The notes beneath the pieces are model-generated. The model was not told the origin of the DNA. It made no database searches and worked only from the letters and a program-made list of their open reading frames with translations. The position numbers and the translations under genes are program-made. A stretch of 64,000 nt of DNA from Fragilariopsis cylindrus CCMP1102 (taxonomy: Eukaryota; Bacillariophyta; Bacillariophyceae; Bacillariales; Bacillariaceae): the NCBI GenBank assembly GCA_900095095.1, contig FMBT01000440.1, forward strand, positions 42,151-106,150, read 5' to 3'. Shown piece by piece: positions 33,883 to 46,590 of this stretch (its first letter is position 1; the number at the start of each line of letters is the position of its first letter).

Positions 33883-35919
33883 ATGTTTCTTCCACTTCCG
33901 AAATCTCTCGATCCAAGGGTATCACTCGAAGCACGAGAACGGTATATCAAGTTTATTGTGCCATTATGGATGTTTTTTTGTAGTACCGTGGCATCATCGT
34001 TTTATGGCTTTAATGTTTGGATTCTTCCCATTACCATTCATCATTTCGGTTCGGATGCGACGTATACCATGGAGACGGGTCAAATTCTGTATGCTTTTTC
34101 CTTACCGACCCTCATTGCAGCGATGATTATGCCCCATCTGTCGTCGCAAATCTTAGCCAAGGGTAAAATACCGGTACGGTACGTTACACTTATTGGTGTT
34201 GTTCTGTATTGTTGTGGTCTCATTCTAGGTGGATTAGCCGTTCAATATGACCGGCTTTGGCTTCTTTGGATCGGCATTGGTCTTCTCAGTGGGATTGGTA
34301 GTGGACTATTGTATGTTCCCATCGAAATTTATAGTGTGGTACGTTGACGTTTGTGTTGACGTTGTTGCGTTGTGTTTTGACTTGTTCTTTCCTGTTCTTA
34401 TATGTAATGTCTTTGGTTGGTTTTTTGGACTACGTTTTCCCTTGTTTTTTCTTCATCTCGATTCATCGTTAAATTGATAATTCCTTCTTTCTTTCATTCG
34501 TTCTTTCTTCTGTCTATTCATTAAAGGCATGGTTTCGAGAGATAGGTATGTTTGCAGGTATTCATATACCGGTACATGCGGTATTCGTACAGGTACGATT
34601 GAGTTAAAGTAACAATACCTTTGATTGCTCGATGCCACTCATTATAGCAGTGTCAATCTTTTGTTCTGTTGTTTTGGTCCGTTTTTGAAAATAATATGAT
34701 CTATCAGGCCAGCCTGGTATGGGAAGTGGATTGACAGGTAAGGAGAACAGAAACGATCGAAACTTTTGTGGCATTAAACGTCGGCATCGAAGGTCGTATG
34801 CGTGGTTATATGTATAGTAATTATCAATCATTGATATCGATAATCTCGATCATTGAATCTCAATTAGCCACATCGCTACTGCACAAACTACTACCTCTCT
34901 CTGCCTTCCTCGTAGGTTTTTTTTGTGGCTTATGGCCAGCATTATTTTCATTTTATTGTCCAGCCTTGATCGATCAGACATCTGTCCCAGAAAGTTTTTA
35001 CTGGAACGCTTTGATAATTTTATTAATTACAATTCCGGGAATTATTTTGCAATGTAGTCCAACAGAGGTACCGCTACAGCAAAACGACAATGCAATTGAA
35101 ATCAGTATGAAGAATGATGGTGACGACGATGACGGTGGAGAACAAGACGGCACAACTTCTGTTAACAATAAAGGAGAGGAGATAGAAACAGCTGCTCAAA
35201 CGGAGGTTGATACTGATGTACACCAAGAAAAACCGTTGACAATGACAGCAATTCTTTCATATCCTCAATTTTACATCCAATTCCTTGGAACATTCCTTTG
35301 TCTGTTTCCTGGATTTGCAATCAAGTACAATATCTCGATTTTAGCATCAGCTCTGTTCCAGACCACGCAACGAACAGAATCTATAATCTCGTTCATTTTC
35401 TTATTTTCCTTTGCCACAGTACGGCTCTTTGTTGGTATTGGAGTTGGCCGATGGTTCAGTGTAGATATTGCTGCACAGGGTTCTGCGGCGATTCAAATTC
35501 TTGGCCTAATCGGTGCCGCACTTGTTGTCTTCCTTGGTGCTAAATATTTATGGATCTTTGTTATATGCGAGGCAATTGTTGGCATGGGTCTAGCAGCATA
35601 TAAAGTAACAATATCATTAGGAGCTCTTGCACGTTGGTCGATGCTGAATTTTAGTTCTGTTACGACATTATTCTATCTTGCCAACGGACTTGCTGGCTTT
35701 ATTGGACCTATATTTGGTTGGATGATGTTAGTACTGCCCGGCGATGTTCCCCTTAACAATGAACTTGCGGAAGAAAAATTGGGAAGTGCCACCACAAAGG
35801 AAACAACAGAAATAATTGCTGGTGTCGTTTATTTTGCTTTTGGGTTTTGTGCATTGCTTGGATTTCTTGTGGTTAGATATGCAGTTGCTGTTGTTTTCAA
35901 GAATGACGAAAACGTGTAG
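33883..35919 (+). CDS. Major facilitator superfamily (MFS) transporter
   Basis: Four exons, 33883-34338, 34527-34545, 34708-34737 and 34916-35919, give 502 residues. Two exons are only 19 and 30 nt; together they rebuild S-V-A-W-F-R-E-I-G-Q-P-G-M-G-S-G-L-T-G-F-F, the cytoplasmic-loop and helix motif (WF..rG.a.G) expected between helices 4 and 5 of this family, which supports the model. All donors are GT and all acceptors AG with pyrimidine tracts. The chain has about 12 hydrophobic helices in two halves, separated by an acidic cytoplasmic loop around residues 222-270 (N-D-G-D-D-D-D-G-G). The layout resembles oxalate/formate antiporter-like or monocarboxylate MFS carriers, but the substrate cannot be read from sequence. 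Reading straight through the third intron gives a spurious in-frame extension. Confidence 0.87.
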
Positions 35920-35959
35920 AGAAAAGAAAAGAAGAAGAATTACCATAAGAATGTTACTT

Positions 35960-35961
<2 letters not shown>

Positions 35962-35994
<33 letters not shown>
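35962..35994. repeat. TA microsatellite
   Basis: Uninterrupted AT dinucleotides about 40 bp past the MFS stop codon, probably in the 3' flank. Confidence 0.9.
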
Positions 35995-35996
<2 letters not shown>

Positions 35997-36369
35997 CTTG
36001 TAATTTAAAAGCTGCCGCGCCGCTCCTTAACGCCATAGAAAGGCTAGTGAGACAACGGTCGACCCGCCTATGATTAATCTAAATTAGTACTACTGTTTAA
36101 GTTGGGACATCTCCATATCTGTCATCAATGCACTGATTCTCTACTTCCATTACCGGGTGTACTCTACTTGTCGACCTCTTTTTCCCCAGTGAAATGAACA
36201 TTTCAGTGAGGATATTGTTCGTCTTTGTTTTCTTCCTGATTGGAGGGCGTGCTTTGCTTGTTGACTGACTTGTTTTGGTCCTAACGAATAAAGTTGTCAA
36301 TGGATTGTTAGTAATTTTCTTTGGTAAAGTATGGTTCCTTGTGGGTACACGCTTAGTGCCAAATAACAT

Positions 36370-38105
36370 TGGTGAACAGGGGTTTTACTTTCTTTGCCCA
36401 AGGGCCAAAACCCGAATTTTACCCTAAATTAGCTAAAATCCACTAAAAACTAATTTTGCACTATGTGAACCAGAGGCCCTATTAATGATGGCTACAGGTG
36501 GGTTAGTTTACTTTATGAGTATTTGTGTGGATGTTCCTGTCAAAATTGGTCTGGGAGCATTTTCTAACCAAGAATTACTATTTTAATTACGGTCCTCAAT
36601 TGCTTTTTATCTTGAGATATTTTTGAAAACAGGGGTAAACTGCAATTACATCCAAAATAAAGGTGGGTTGGGATGATGATGCTTTCCATTCACAATTAAT
36701 TTGTCCTGGTGAGGACAGTGAATCAATTCTGTGTTCTAATTTACCTGGTGGTATGTGTAAAAAAAGATAATGATGAGCTGTGTTTTGGGCTATAATCTTA
36801 CTGTGTAGTGTGGGATGGTGTCTTTATTTCTTACTTTAATTCATATATAGAAATGACAGTAACAATTACAAGCTGTATTAATTCATCTTAACAAAAGCAG
36901 TATGAAGATAGTTGGTTGGTGTTTCAATGCAGCAGGCACCAACCGGCAGATATGAATATGTTTTGAAATTCATTTCCCTGTTGTGAAAGGAAAAACAACA
37001 ACAAGATTTTACTACCTCCAAGTACCTACCTGTGTGTTCCAGTCTATGAATCTATATGTCCATATTTTCATTATGAATGGCACTATTGATCGAAAGAATG
37101 CATGGAACGCTTCTGTTTAATTATTATAGCTTTTCCTCATTCCTTTATTTGGATCTTTGCTTTTATTCTTATCCTCTTTTCTTTTCTCATCTCTTAATTT
37201 TCTTGCTTACTCTGCAGGATCCATTAATCTTTCCCTAATTTATATGCTTTTTTTGTTGTATCTTCCATTGTTTGGACAATTTTCCTCTCAATAAGTTGTC
37301 CCATCCTTTTACCAATTGTTCCTCTACCAAGAGACCATACCTTTCCATCCCTTTTATTCCTAACATTGTACATATTAGTCATGCATTCTCCTTTGAAGTA
37401 TGCCATGAATCCTTCCTGTATTGTGTCACATAATTTTTATATCTACTGTGTATCTCATTATGTTTATTTGTTTGAGTGTATTTATCCTTGAATTTCCTCT
37501 TGATACATGTAAACAGATCATCATCATCAACTGAATGACAACATGATGCACATCTCCTGTCATGAAAGTGATCTCTTCTGTTTACCTTCTCTCCTGTTGG
37601 TAGCTTCTTTATGCATAATTTGTGTAACCATTATGTCCCTTTTGCTGCTATGTGCTTCTTGTTTGTGCACAGGTTCGAATACATCCCAATCTATAATATC
37701 AAATATTGCCACCCCAGTCAAATCTGTTACAGTAAAGATTGGTAGTGGTTGTGAAAGAAGAAAAAACAAGATTTTGATCAGAAATGAACAACAAAATATC
37801 TCATTTGAAAGGGTTGCAGAGGACAACATCAGATAGGATGGGTGCACAATCATTCACATGGTGTACTAAAACATTGTATGTGCCTCCTGCAACTTTCCTG
37901 TTTTTGTGGTTGCTGATTAAAATTCGTTTTGCTACTGATGCACCCACACAAACAACCAGATTTTCGACCAGAAATGAACAACAAAATATCTCATTTGAAA
38001 GGGTTGCATAGGACTAAACCAGACTGGTTGGGTGCACAATCATTCAGATGGTGTACTAGAACATTGTGTTTGCCTCCTATAACTTTTCTGGTTCGTGTGC
38101 TTGGG
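36370..38105 (-). mobile_element. R190-family mobile element copy, decayed
   Basis: 36376-36985 matches the central module at 18640-19470 and, inverted, 49850-50165. 37200-37560 on the - strand is a broken coding remnant. 37770-38105 holds about two R190 units in forward orientation (GATCAGAAATGAACAACAAA). Neither terminus with CGCGTTAACAAATACA is seen. An open frame at 36097-36369 (-) abuts the left edge and has no recognisable domain. Confidence 0.7.
37200..37560 (-). pseudogene. Mobile-element coding remnant (Cys-x2-Cys and GWDNL motifs), frameshifted
   Basis: Reading the - strand with stops and at least one frame change gives R-R-C-A-S-C-C-H-S-V-D-D-D-D-L-F-T-C, then K-D-K-Y-T-Q-T-N-K, and downstream V-K-G-W-D-N-L-L-R-G-K-L-S-K-Q-W. 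The C-x2-C followed by an acidic stretch and L-F-T-C resembles a zinc-knuckle-like segment seen before this motif in mobile-element proteins. The second motif is shared with 19957-20289. In-frame stops show that it is not functional. Confidence 0.55.
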
Positions 38106-38384
38106 TTTATAATGTCTTTGAATTTGTAATTCTAGTGCCTACCAGTATGATGGTACAGTACGCCAGTAGCAGCGAAGACTCTATAGTAGGACAGGGCTGA
38201 GTTAATTTGACTCTACAAAAGACGGACTTAGTCCTTTCATTCCAACAACAAACAACAAACTAAAATTGCGTACAGTACTCTATCGGCGGTATGTATTGTG
38301 CATCTATGTTTTGATTGCCGCCTTGTTGCATTAAAGCCAAATCAAACCAAACCGATCCCGTTACGACAATTACTTGAATTATAC

Positions 38385-38389
<5 letters not shown>

Positions 38390-38441
<52 letters not shown>

Positions 38442-38477
38442 AGAGAGTAGAGAGAGAGAAAGAGAGAGAGAGAGAGA
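38390..38477. repeat. GA microsatellite
   Basis: GA dinucleotides interrupted by two TAGA steps lie about 90 bp upstream of the next start codon, a likely promoter or 5' leader position. Confidence 0.9.
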
Positions 38478-38564
38478 TAAGTGATTTTCGCTGTTCGTCA
38501 CACTTTGACTTGAGTTTTTATTAATAAATCAAAAGGGAGACAAAAGAAAACATCTACTGTAGGA

Positions 38565-41256
38565 ATGATGAGCTCATTGATACCAGAGAGAAACGAATAC
38601 GATTACGAAGAAGAAGAAGAAGACGACGCTAATGAATACAACGCCACCGACGAAGAAAAAGAAGGCGGGGAAGATGACGAAGAAGACGAAGGAGTCTCAT
38701 CATCATCATCAGCATCAACATCAAATAATAATGATGATGAAGGAGGAGGAGGAGGAAATGGAATACAATATTTTCCGAATGGTACAAAAATATCACTATG
38801 GCTTGGTGTAGGTGAAGTAGATAGGCAGCGATATGATGGAATTATTCTAGGTTACAATTTATTCAATCTCCCGACCAATGACGAGGGACAATACAATCAA
38901 TATATCGACCCCGATTTTTATAGTTCTTTTCAGGTACAGTTGAATTTTAATTATTTGTTCAACGCTCAACACTCTACTATATGGAATTTGTCAACTCCAA
39001 TATTATCTTATCTGTTTTCCTTTTCCTCTCCTCCTTTTAACACGTCACTTTCAGGATCCACATGATGCAATTCACAATATAAATGAAGAATGGAGATACA
39101 TGGTACAACTTCTATCTAATAATGATAGTAATAATAGTACTATTAGTAATTCGAAGTCAACGTCAACGTCGACATTTATAGAGTTGGTTCCAGAAGAGTT
39201 AATACATGAATTGTTGTCTAAAAATTGTGCCGAATATCTGATCGATCAACATTTCAATCCTTCCATCCGGGACGAAATAATCACATGCCTTCATCAGGGG
39301 GTATGTCATCCCAACATCGATGCAATCACGGACACCATTGATTGGAATTCATTACTTGATGATATTATAAGAACATCATCATCATCATCAGACAACATAA
39401 ATAATAGAAGAGCAGCTCCCGACATGGCTACCTACGATCTCTACCAAAATAGTGATAGAAATGGTTGTATGAACATACTCTTTCTTACAATGATTATTCC
39501 AGATACTGTGCCTCCCTGTAAGGAAGCTGTTATTAGAAAGTTAGTAGAGTTGAATCCGAACGCAATAAATAATCATATTGGAACCGGTTCCGAATACATT
39601 GGTGGAATTGGTTCCGGATTCTTTGGTGATTTTAAAACAATCCATCCGAATGGATTGAGAGATTTTGATCCAGAAATTCTTCGCCTGATGATGAGAAAAA
39701 CACCTTGGATGGGTGAAATTCATTACTTTGAGGACAATGGGTTAGGTCATATTCTTATGTTTTTTCTTCGACAACAGCAACAGCATCAACATCAACATCA
39801 ACATCAACACCAAGAATTGTTGTTGAAAACAAAGAGCACAACGATTTCTAAATACGTCAGAGTAATCCTAGAAGAAAGTAGTGACGCTGTCGTTACATTA
39901 TTAGGAAGGGTTTTCGAAAGTGGTGGTCTCCTGTTGCATTCTAATTATTGGACATATAATGCAAAAGTTGACGTCGGATTAAAAGAATCATTTGAAATCT
40001 CAGTTGAAACGTTCCAGTTTGCGTTAAAGTGTGCGTCGAAAAATAAGTACAGCTGTTTTTTTGATTCTGTTAGTTACGGGACCTACTTATCTCCTACTAT
40101 CAACTTATCTCCTACTATTAATAACGACGACTGCCGTGATGAAAAAAGTTTGATAGAATTGATGTTTGATTGTCTCCGGAATGAAAATCGAAAGTTATTT
40201 GCCACCTATATGAGAGTGTTAGTATCTCCCACGGAGAACAGGTGTAGCAGCAATAGCAACAGCAACAGCAATAACGACACTACTTTTACTACTACGTCCA
40301 ACATTACTTTGGTCAATTGTGTTCTCGAAATCTTAGGCAAGATTTCATTTGATATAGTGATACAGGAGTTTAAACGTAGAAAACAAGACAATACTGCGGC
40401 TGCTGCTGCTGCTGCTGCTTATGTCAGGGGAGACCAATTAATTTCGCCGCCTCCAAATGATATCGAAATGGTATTGCAATTGGATATCACCGACAGCAAC
40501 TTTTGGGCACCTTTAGTACATCGTTATAATGGTGCTGTACCCTTATTATCTATTCGATCCCACTCAAAAGAAGGACTCCTTGAATATATTTCACAAATTA
40601 ATACAGTCGATGAAGTGATGTTGAATGCCCACTACCGGCGAATGTGCGAATTTGTTGAACAATTCCTTCGGCAACAACATCATAATGATGATGATGACGG
40701 AGGTAGCATCACTAATTATGTAAATGAAATCACCAATCATGATCCTTCTTGTTGGTGGCATTACGGTCAAATGAAACAAAATTATTATAAAAATCGTCTT
40801 CGATGGAATCGATTTTGGGAAATTTTCTGTGACGAGGAATGGGAATGGGGAGTAGATGGTTCCGCCGATCAGGCCGACACGCATCCTTTGTATACTGCAA
40901 TTCGTTTGGGGTATCAATTAAATTCGGTCATTACCGACATTGTAAAGAAAGCTCCAAGAATATTGGAAACATTTGACCATCAAGAATGTCTTCCTCCTTT
41001 TGCATTAGTTACAGCAACTTGGTCGTTGCACAAGAATTCGTATCGTGATGATGGCCTTATAAATGATATTACAAATAACAATAACGATAATGAGAACAGT
41101 AACGATAATGAGAACAGTAAAAATGAAAAGAACGATAACGATAACGATAACGATAACGCTGACAAGAATTACTATCATTACCATCTTGACACGACATATG
41201 AATTGTTGAGGATGAATCCTGCTGTGATCGGTACTATGATGACGGCGGTAGAATAA
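38565..41256 (+). CDS. Large ankyrin-like repeat protein of a diatom-type family
   Basis: Two exons, 38565-38933 and 39055-41256, joined at CAG|GTACAG and TTTCAG|GAT in phase 0, give 856 residues. Residues 10-60 are acidic and Ser-rich, and 65-123 contain a compact segment with W-L-G-V-G-E-V-D and D-G-I-I-L-G-Y-N. The long second part is helical, with degenerate repeats of about 35-70 residues ending in motifs such as K-L-V-E-L-N-P-N-A and Y-E-L-L-R-M-N-P-A-V, preceded by P-P-F-A-L-V-T-A. Proteins with this L.....NP.. signature and A..-containing helices are common in diatoms and look like divergent ankyrin repeats. Low-complexity inserts (Gln-His at about 225, Asn-Ser, Ala and Asp-Asn) are frequent. 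No enzyme motif is visible. Function unknown. Confidence 0.8.
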
Positions 41257-42168
41257 GATAACAAAAGGAAGAAAGATTCTATTGAGATTCGGAAGGTAAA
41301 TTGAATTGCGATCTACGGCAATAACGTGGAAGAACTTAAGCCGCGAGTGTATTTAAATCGCACTGTGATCGTATTTATAAGGTTTAAATAGCATATAGAC
41401 CGTAGTTTCTGTACTATCTTTCATCTGATGGTCAGGAAGAGGTCATCTATTCCAAAGAAGAAAAAATAATAGTGCCGGCTTGTTTCGAATACCGTACGTT
41501 CTTTGATAAATTACTGTGATAACGACGACGACAACGATGCGAATGATTGCGGCTTTCATGGCTCGAGTAAGCCTAGAAACTACGCCCTGTCTTTAGGTGC
41601 GTGTCTGAATGAAACTGAATGTATCTCATTACCAGTAAATGGAGCGTTAAAGGAAATTTGACGTGAAAGGACACATCTAGTTATCTACAGACAGAATTTT
41701 AAAACGATAAACGATAAACGATAAACGATAAACGATGACGACGAGACGAGACGAGACGAACGATGATGATGATTTCCTTACAATCTACACAATCGACTAC
41801 CGTACCTCTTGCCTCTAGTGGTCGGTTTGTGACAATTCATACCGTCCGTTGTAAAAGAATAAAATAGAAGCAGAAATAGTAGACAAGACGAGACGAATTG
41901 ATTGTTTTTCAGAATTGCATAATTTTCTTATTTACTATAATATAATATATAGATTATTAACTATCTTTTCGTTTACTTTTTAGAGAAATCAATTTCGGTA
42001 ATTCGGTTTACATAAAGTAGTAGGTGGGGAGATACCCGATTCCTCTGTCTGGAGCATACAATATGACGCCCGATATAGTATTGCGATTTTTGGCTTGTCG
42101 TCACAACAATTAAAAGTACACGTAACTTACTGTGGGTTCATTACGTTTTCTTTTCTTTCTTTTTAGGA
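41257..42168. other. Tail-to-tail intergenic region
   Basis: No gene is seen between the converging genes. A 7-bp repeat (CGATAAA, about five copies, 41703-41737) is followed by ACGAG repeats to 41760. Confidence 0.55.
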
Positions 42169-45069
42169 TCATTTTTCTTGAATGGAAGTTTTCGGGTTCT
42201 TTTCTGGGAATAGGGGAACCGTTCGTGGTGCTCGTCTATTACGGTCTACGTATCGTGGAGAATCGAATCCACCCAATGGATCATGGAGGGTACGGATACG
42301 TGATAATTCCTCAACTTTATCCACATAAACATGTCGTTCGTAGTTTGGCATACGTATCGATGGACCATAATTACCATACACCTGAAGATTGATAGCATCT
42401 CCTTGATAGGCACGATCCTCAAGAAGAATACTGTTAAACTTTGGTAATTGGCCTTGTAATTGAAGATTCCAGGCTGCATTACGATGTGGGTACCCGGAAG
42501 ATTCCGGTGGAACCAGAAGTGGCGCTCCATGAACAAAATGGTTAATATTTATTTGGGTACCTGTAGTAAACATGACGCCAGTCGTAATATTAGGGTTGCC
42601 TTCAGCTTGGATTGCCAGTAATTTACGGAACGTTTCTCTCTGTATTGGAGGAATAATCAAACCACCAGCACCCATACCAGGGTTGCCTAAGTTCTGCTGC
42701 CCCAGGGCTAAACCATTGGGCCCCAAAAAATTATAAACACTGTCAGTAATTCCTTTTCGATTTAAAAAGCCTTGAGGAACTTTTCCATTACTCAAAAAAG
42801 CAGCAATCACCTCACGTTCGAAACAACTTAGCGGCAAAACATTATTAAATGAAAAAACGTTCTCGGGGTCTAGTGCACTACAAGATTTGTTCGATATACC
42901 AAGATCAGCGCAGATGTCTAAAGTTCGTTCCATTACAGAAAAACCACCTGCATTTGTTCCCCAAACGGTACATATTTCTTGTGCTTGCATCTCTGTGTTT
43001 GATTATAAATATTATATACGGAGGAAGATGTTTTGATGTTAGGGTACGACAAAAAAGAATATCGAGCACAGTGTTCCGAACAAACGACCATCATGAGTTT
43101 ACCTCCTTGTGTATTGTATTCAGCAACCGTCAGTCCATATTCAGGAAACTGGTCACCAAATTCTTTTTTAAGACACGCATAATCAACAGTATTATTATCG
43201 GAACATAACAATTCATAATTACGTATGGCTAAACTAGGTGCATCGGGTTGATCATCCCCTGTTACTAGCAATTCCGGATTCAATAATCCTGCGTCAAAAA
43301 AAACGTCCAAAAATTCTTTAACAGAACCCACTAATAAAGAAAGATATATAAGACTAAAATGTGATGAAAACAATTACAATACTAGTCAATTCAGACAATG
43401 TATAGCAAAATTCATACCGATAGTATACTACTTACAAAATTGCCCAATGATCGTTCGGCAACTCGACGGATTATTAGCAGTATTACCACCAATACTAGAC
43501 GAGCCTCCAAAAAAAACTCCTTTAGGATTATCATACGTAAGGTGCTGCATACGCATCAAAATTTCGGTTTGTGTGTCTACTTGTGTTTTATTTGTCGTGT
43601 CCGTAAACGGTGCAAACTGTATATTAAAACTAGTGAACTTCTTCGTTTGACTGGGATTCTCAATAATACGTGATACAAAACTAGTAATAACACCAATTCC
43701 CCTTTACGAAGAAAAAATTAAGATAAAAGTGTCAGTATTGTATGTTGTATGTTGTATGTTATCATTAGTTGACTAAAAAGATTTACGTACCCTGTTCCTC
43801 CTTGTGATGCCCAAAAAATATCTTCGTTTTCGGTTTTTGATGCAGTGATACGTTTACCATTATAAAGAACCATTTCAATCTCGGTAACAAGATCTGCAGA
43901 AGTTCCAGCGTATGGAGTCGTAGCACCATACCCACCTACGATGGGAAAAGAGGAACGCAGGAAAATTTCATTAGGAAGGAAGAAATTATGGATTTGTGAC
44001 TACCGGTATGTTAGTGATTTATTACCATACCATTTAAGATATAGCCTGTGATCCCAACGGCTGGGCAACTACCACAAACGTTGAATCCACCTTCTTCCTT
44101 GAACTCGTCATATACTGCACCAAGGAATACAGCATTAGTACATCCGGATGGGGCTTTCATTGTGCCAATATACTTCGATCCTGGAACAATATGATCCCCT
44201 TTTACAGTCTTGTCAGCAACGAAGTCGTCGAGTTTGCAATTAAGTTGCATATCAATCACGAGACTTCCGTCTAGAGAAGAAAGACCAGCAGGATCATGTC
44301 CCCGACCACGAGGTGAAATCTTATATCCATTGACACTGAAAAGAGAAAGACGTACATAAATGTGAGATAGCCTAGTTGTTTCACATTACGATACACAAAC
44401 AAGTATCTATCTGTTGATAATGCACTTCGTGATACGTATCCGATAGTCACTCACCGAGCACAGTTCACACCATGTTGTACATCTTCAATTGTTTCGGCAA
44501 ACAAAATCGCACTTGGCAATCTAGGATAAGAAAAGAAACAATGTTAGTTTTACATTGCAATGCATATATTTATTTGCCAATGCATTTCGTAATATTTATT
44601 CGATAATCACTCACCTACTGTTGACCAACGCCTTTCGTGCCACATTGTACTCGTTAAGAACAAAGGCGCCCGGTTCAAGACTTGTTGCGGGAGAGAAAAC
44701 TACCTTTGATAGCTTTGTATCACCAACTCTTGATTTAGCAATTGTCACAGTTGGCATCACGCCGTTCTGGTCTTGGAATGCTTCTCGAAGACAAGAAAGC
44801 AACCCAAAGGCATACTCATCAGGTCCACGACAACTTAAACCACACGTATCGTCCGTATCTTGACCAACAAAAGGTGTTCTGCCAGGATTCAAAGGAAATC
44901 CTGAGAAATTGGTAGGATTAATATGAGGATAGTCGTCCACATCATTCGGAAGGTGAAATGTATCGCCTTCAAGGTCGTCGACCACACCATCTCTTAGATG
45001 TCTGCTGGCATTGACGCCTTGTCGGGCGAAAGAAACAAAGAAGGAAAAAGGAAATAGGAGATTTTTCAT
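42169..45069 (-). CDS. Secreted BBE-like FAD-linked oxidoreductase
   Basis: Seven exons (44615-45069, 44455-44520, 44031-44335, 43791-43935, 43701 down to 43436, 43103-43330, 42169-42992), all with GT-AG sites and consistent phases, give 762 residues. Residues 1-21 are a signal peptide. The FAD-binding PCMH fold is clear: Y-K-I-S-P-R-G-R-G-H-D with His187, A-V-F-L-G-A-V-Y-D-E-F, G-S-C-P-A-V-G with Cys264, G-G-Y-G, then A-D-L-V-T-E-I-E-M-V and F-W-A-S-Q-G-G-T-G-G-I-G-V-I-T. His187 and Cys264 match the His and Cys that hold FAD through two covalent bonds in berberine-bridge-type enzymes, which oxidise alcohols, sugars or amines with O2. The C-terminal half is longer than usual for the family and its last 100 residues lack the common N-P-x-N-x-F motif. 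An extracellular sugar or alcohol oxidase is the likeliest role; substrate unknown. Confidence 0.88.
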
Positions 45070-46590
45070 ATCGAAGGCTTTCTTTTCTAATATTGTGAGG
45101 ATGATTCCTTGATAATACTATTGCTGATAATGCTGAATGATGAATGATGATAACAAAGATATAGCGATAAAGCGCGCTAGGTGGTGTAAGTGAACAGAAC
45201 TGCCCATACGAGTCTTGAACAGCCGACAAGAATGTTCTTGGGCGATGTGATTCCGTATGTATTATCATGTGTGAGAACAACTGTATCAAATGGGAGGTCG
45301 TTGACGAGCCGAGAATGGCCAGAAATAATGTTCTAGAGCGTTGTGATTTACTATGCGTGAAGGTGTGTGGCCAACCGTGTCCTTCTCTTGCCCACACGAG
45401 TCTTGAGTGGCCGACAAGAATGTTCTTGGGCGATGTGATTCCGTATGTATTATCATGTGTGAGAACAACTGTATCAAATGGGGAGTCGTTGACGAGCCGA
45501 GAATGACCAAAAATAATGTTCTAGAGCGTTGCGATTTACTATGCGTGAAGGTGTGTGGCCAACCGTGTCCTTCTCATGTTTTGTACATGAACTTTTTCCC
45601 AGTAGACAGTGATTGCTCTGTTAAAATTTTACAAAGTATGGAGTGTCTCTTGTCTATCACAGGTTCGCTTGGGTGTACGTGAGTAGCCAAAAGAATGTTC
45701 TTGGGCGATGCAATATCGTATGTATTATCATGTGTGAAAGCAATAGTTGATGCTTGGTTCATCGTTGTGGAACAAAGAATTGTCTTGCGCAATTTGACTT
45801 AAATATAAATGAGTAAAAAATGAGATTTCATGTTTAAACGTAAAAGTACAAGCAACAGACTACATTGCTGCGACTACATAAAAAGCGAAATGTTTTTTCG
45901 CTTAGCCTGCAATATGAGCCGTACGAATGTATGAAAAAATTGCGAGCGCGCACTTGACACGTGGTGTGACGTGCTTTCCGATGCCTTAAATCAAATTTTG
46001 ACACTACCAGTGATATGTTCGTGAAGGAAACACTAAGTCATTTCCTTGAATTTACTAGCTATATCATGACAATTTTCTCCACTTTCTAGTGTACTTTTCC
46101 ATCAAAACATATAGTAAGTCCCAGTTAGGCAGATTTTCGAATCGCCACATCAGGTGCATAAGAGAGGAGATTTAAAAATCAAATCATAGAGTATGACCTG
46201 AACGAATATTACAGATGCCTCTATTAGTGTTACATTAATGAACTGTCTTGTCAGTTTTATTATTAGAGCCTTAAAAGAGGATCCATTATCAACAGATATG
46301 TAGGGCGTGTTTTTCCGAAAAGTCCAATCATGTGTGTCTTTTTCTGAAAGAGAGTTAGCAGTTAAAATTCCACCAATTTTAACAGAATTCTTTTGTCCTT
46401 ATTAAGTTTACAGATATCCATATTTCGTCTCATAAGCGTATGTTGAATAGATCGATATCCATGGAGGTTCGATTCACTACATTCCCATTGTCATGTGTTA
46501 ATAAAGAATTTCCCCGTGCGCGATAGATCAACTTTTCAACTTTGACGACGTACCCATTTTGGTGGAAATTGTTACTGTATGGTACACTCT
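45070..46590. other. Upstream of the oxidase gene; no gene seen
   Basis: Apart from the 188-bp tandem repeat (45203-45745), the stretch is AT-rich. Small open frames within the repeat read through both strands and are not called. Confidence 0.5.
45203..45745. repeat. 188-bp tandem repeat, two full copies and a partial third
   Basis: The landmark GCCGACAAGAATGTTCTTGG occurs at about 45222 and 45410, and a weaker form (GCCAAAAGAATGTTCTTGGG) at about 45688 after a 100-bp insertion. Copies one and two are nearly identical, including AATGTTCTAGAGCGTTG. Confidence 0.88.

Noticed and set aside
34768-34915. N-terminal extension of the second half of the MFS protein from an ATG at 34768
   Set aside because: It reads through the third intron. 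Splicing at 34738 and 34915 restores the conserved loop, and the extension has no similarity to MFS proteins.
36097-36369. 90-residue basic open frame (-) beside an element copy
   Set aside because: It has no recognisable motif or start context. It may be element debris, but nothing in the sequence supports calling it a gene.
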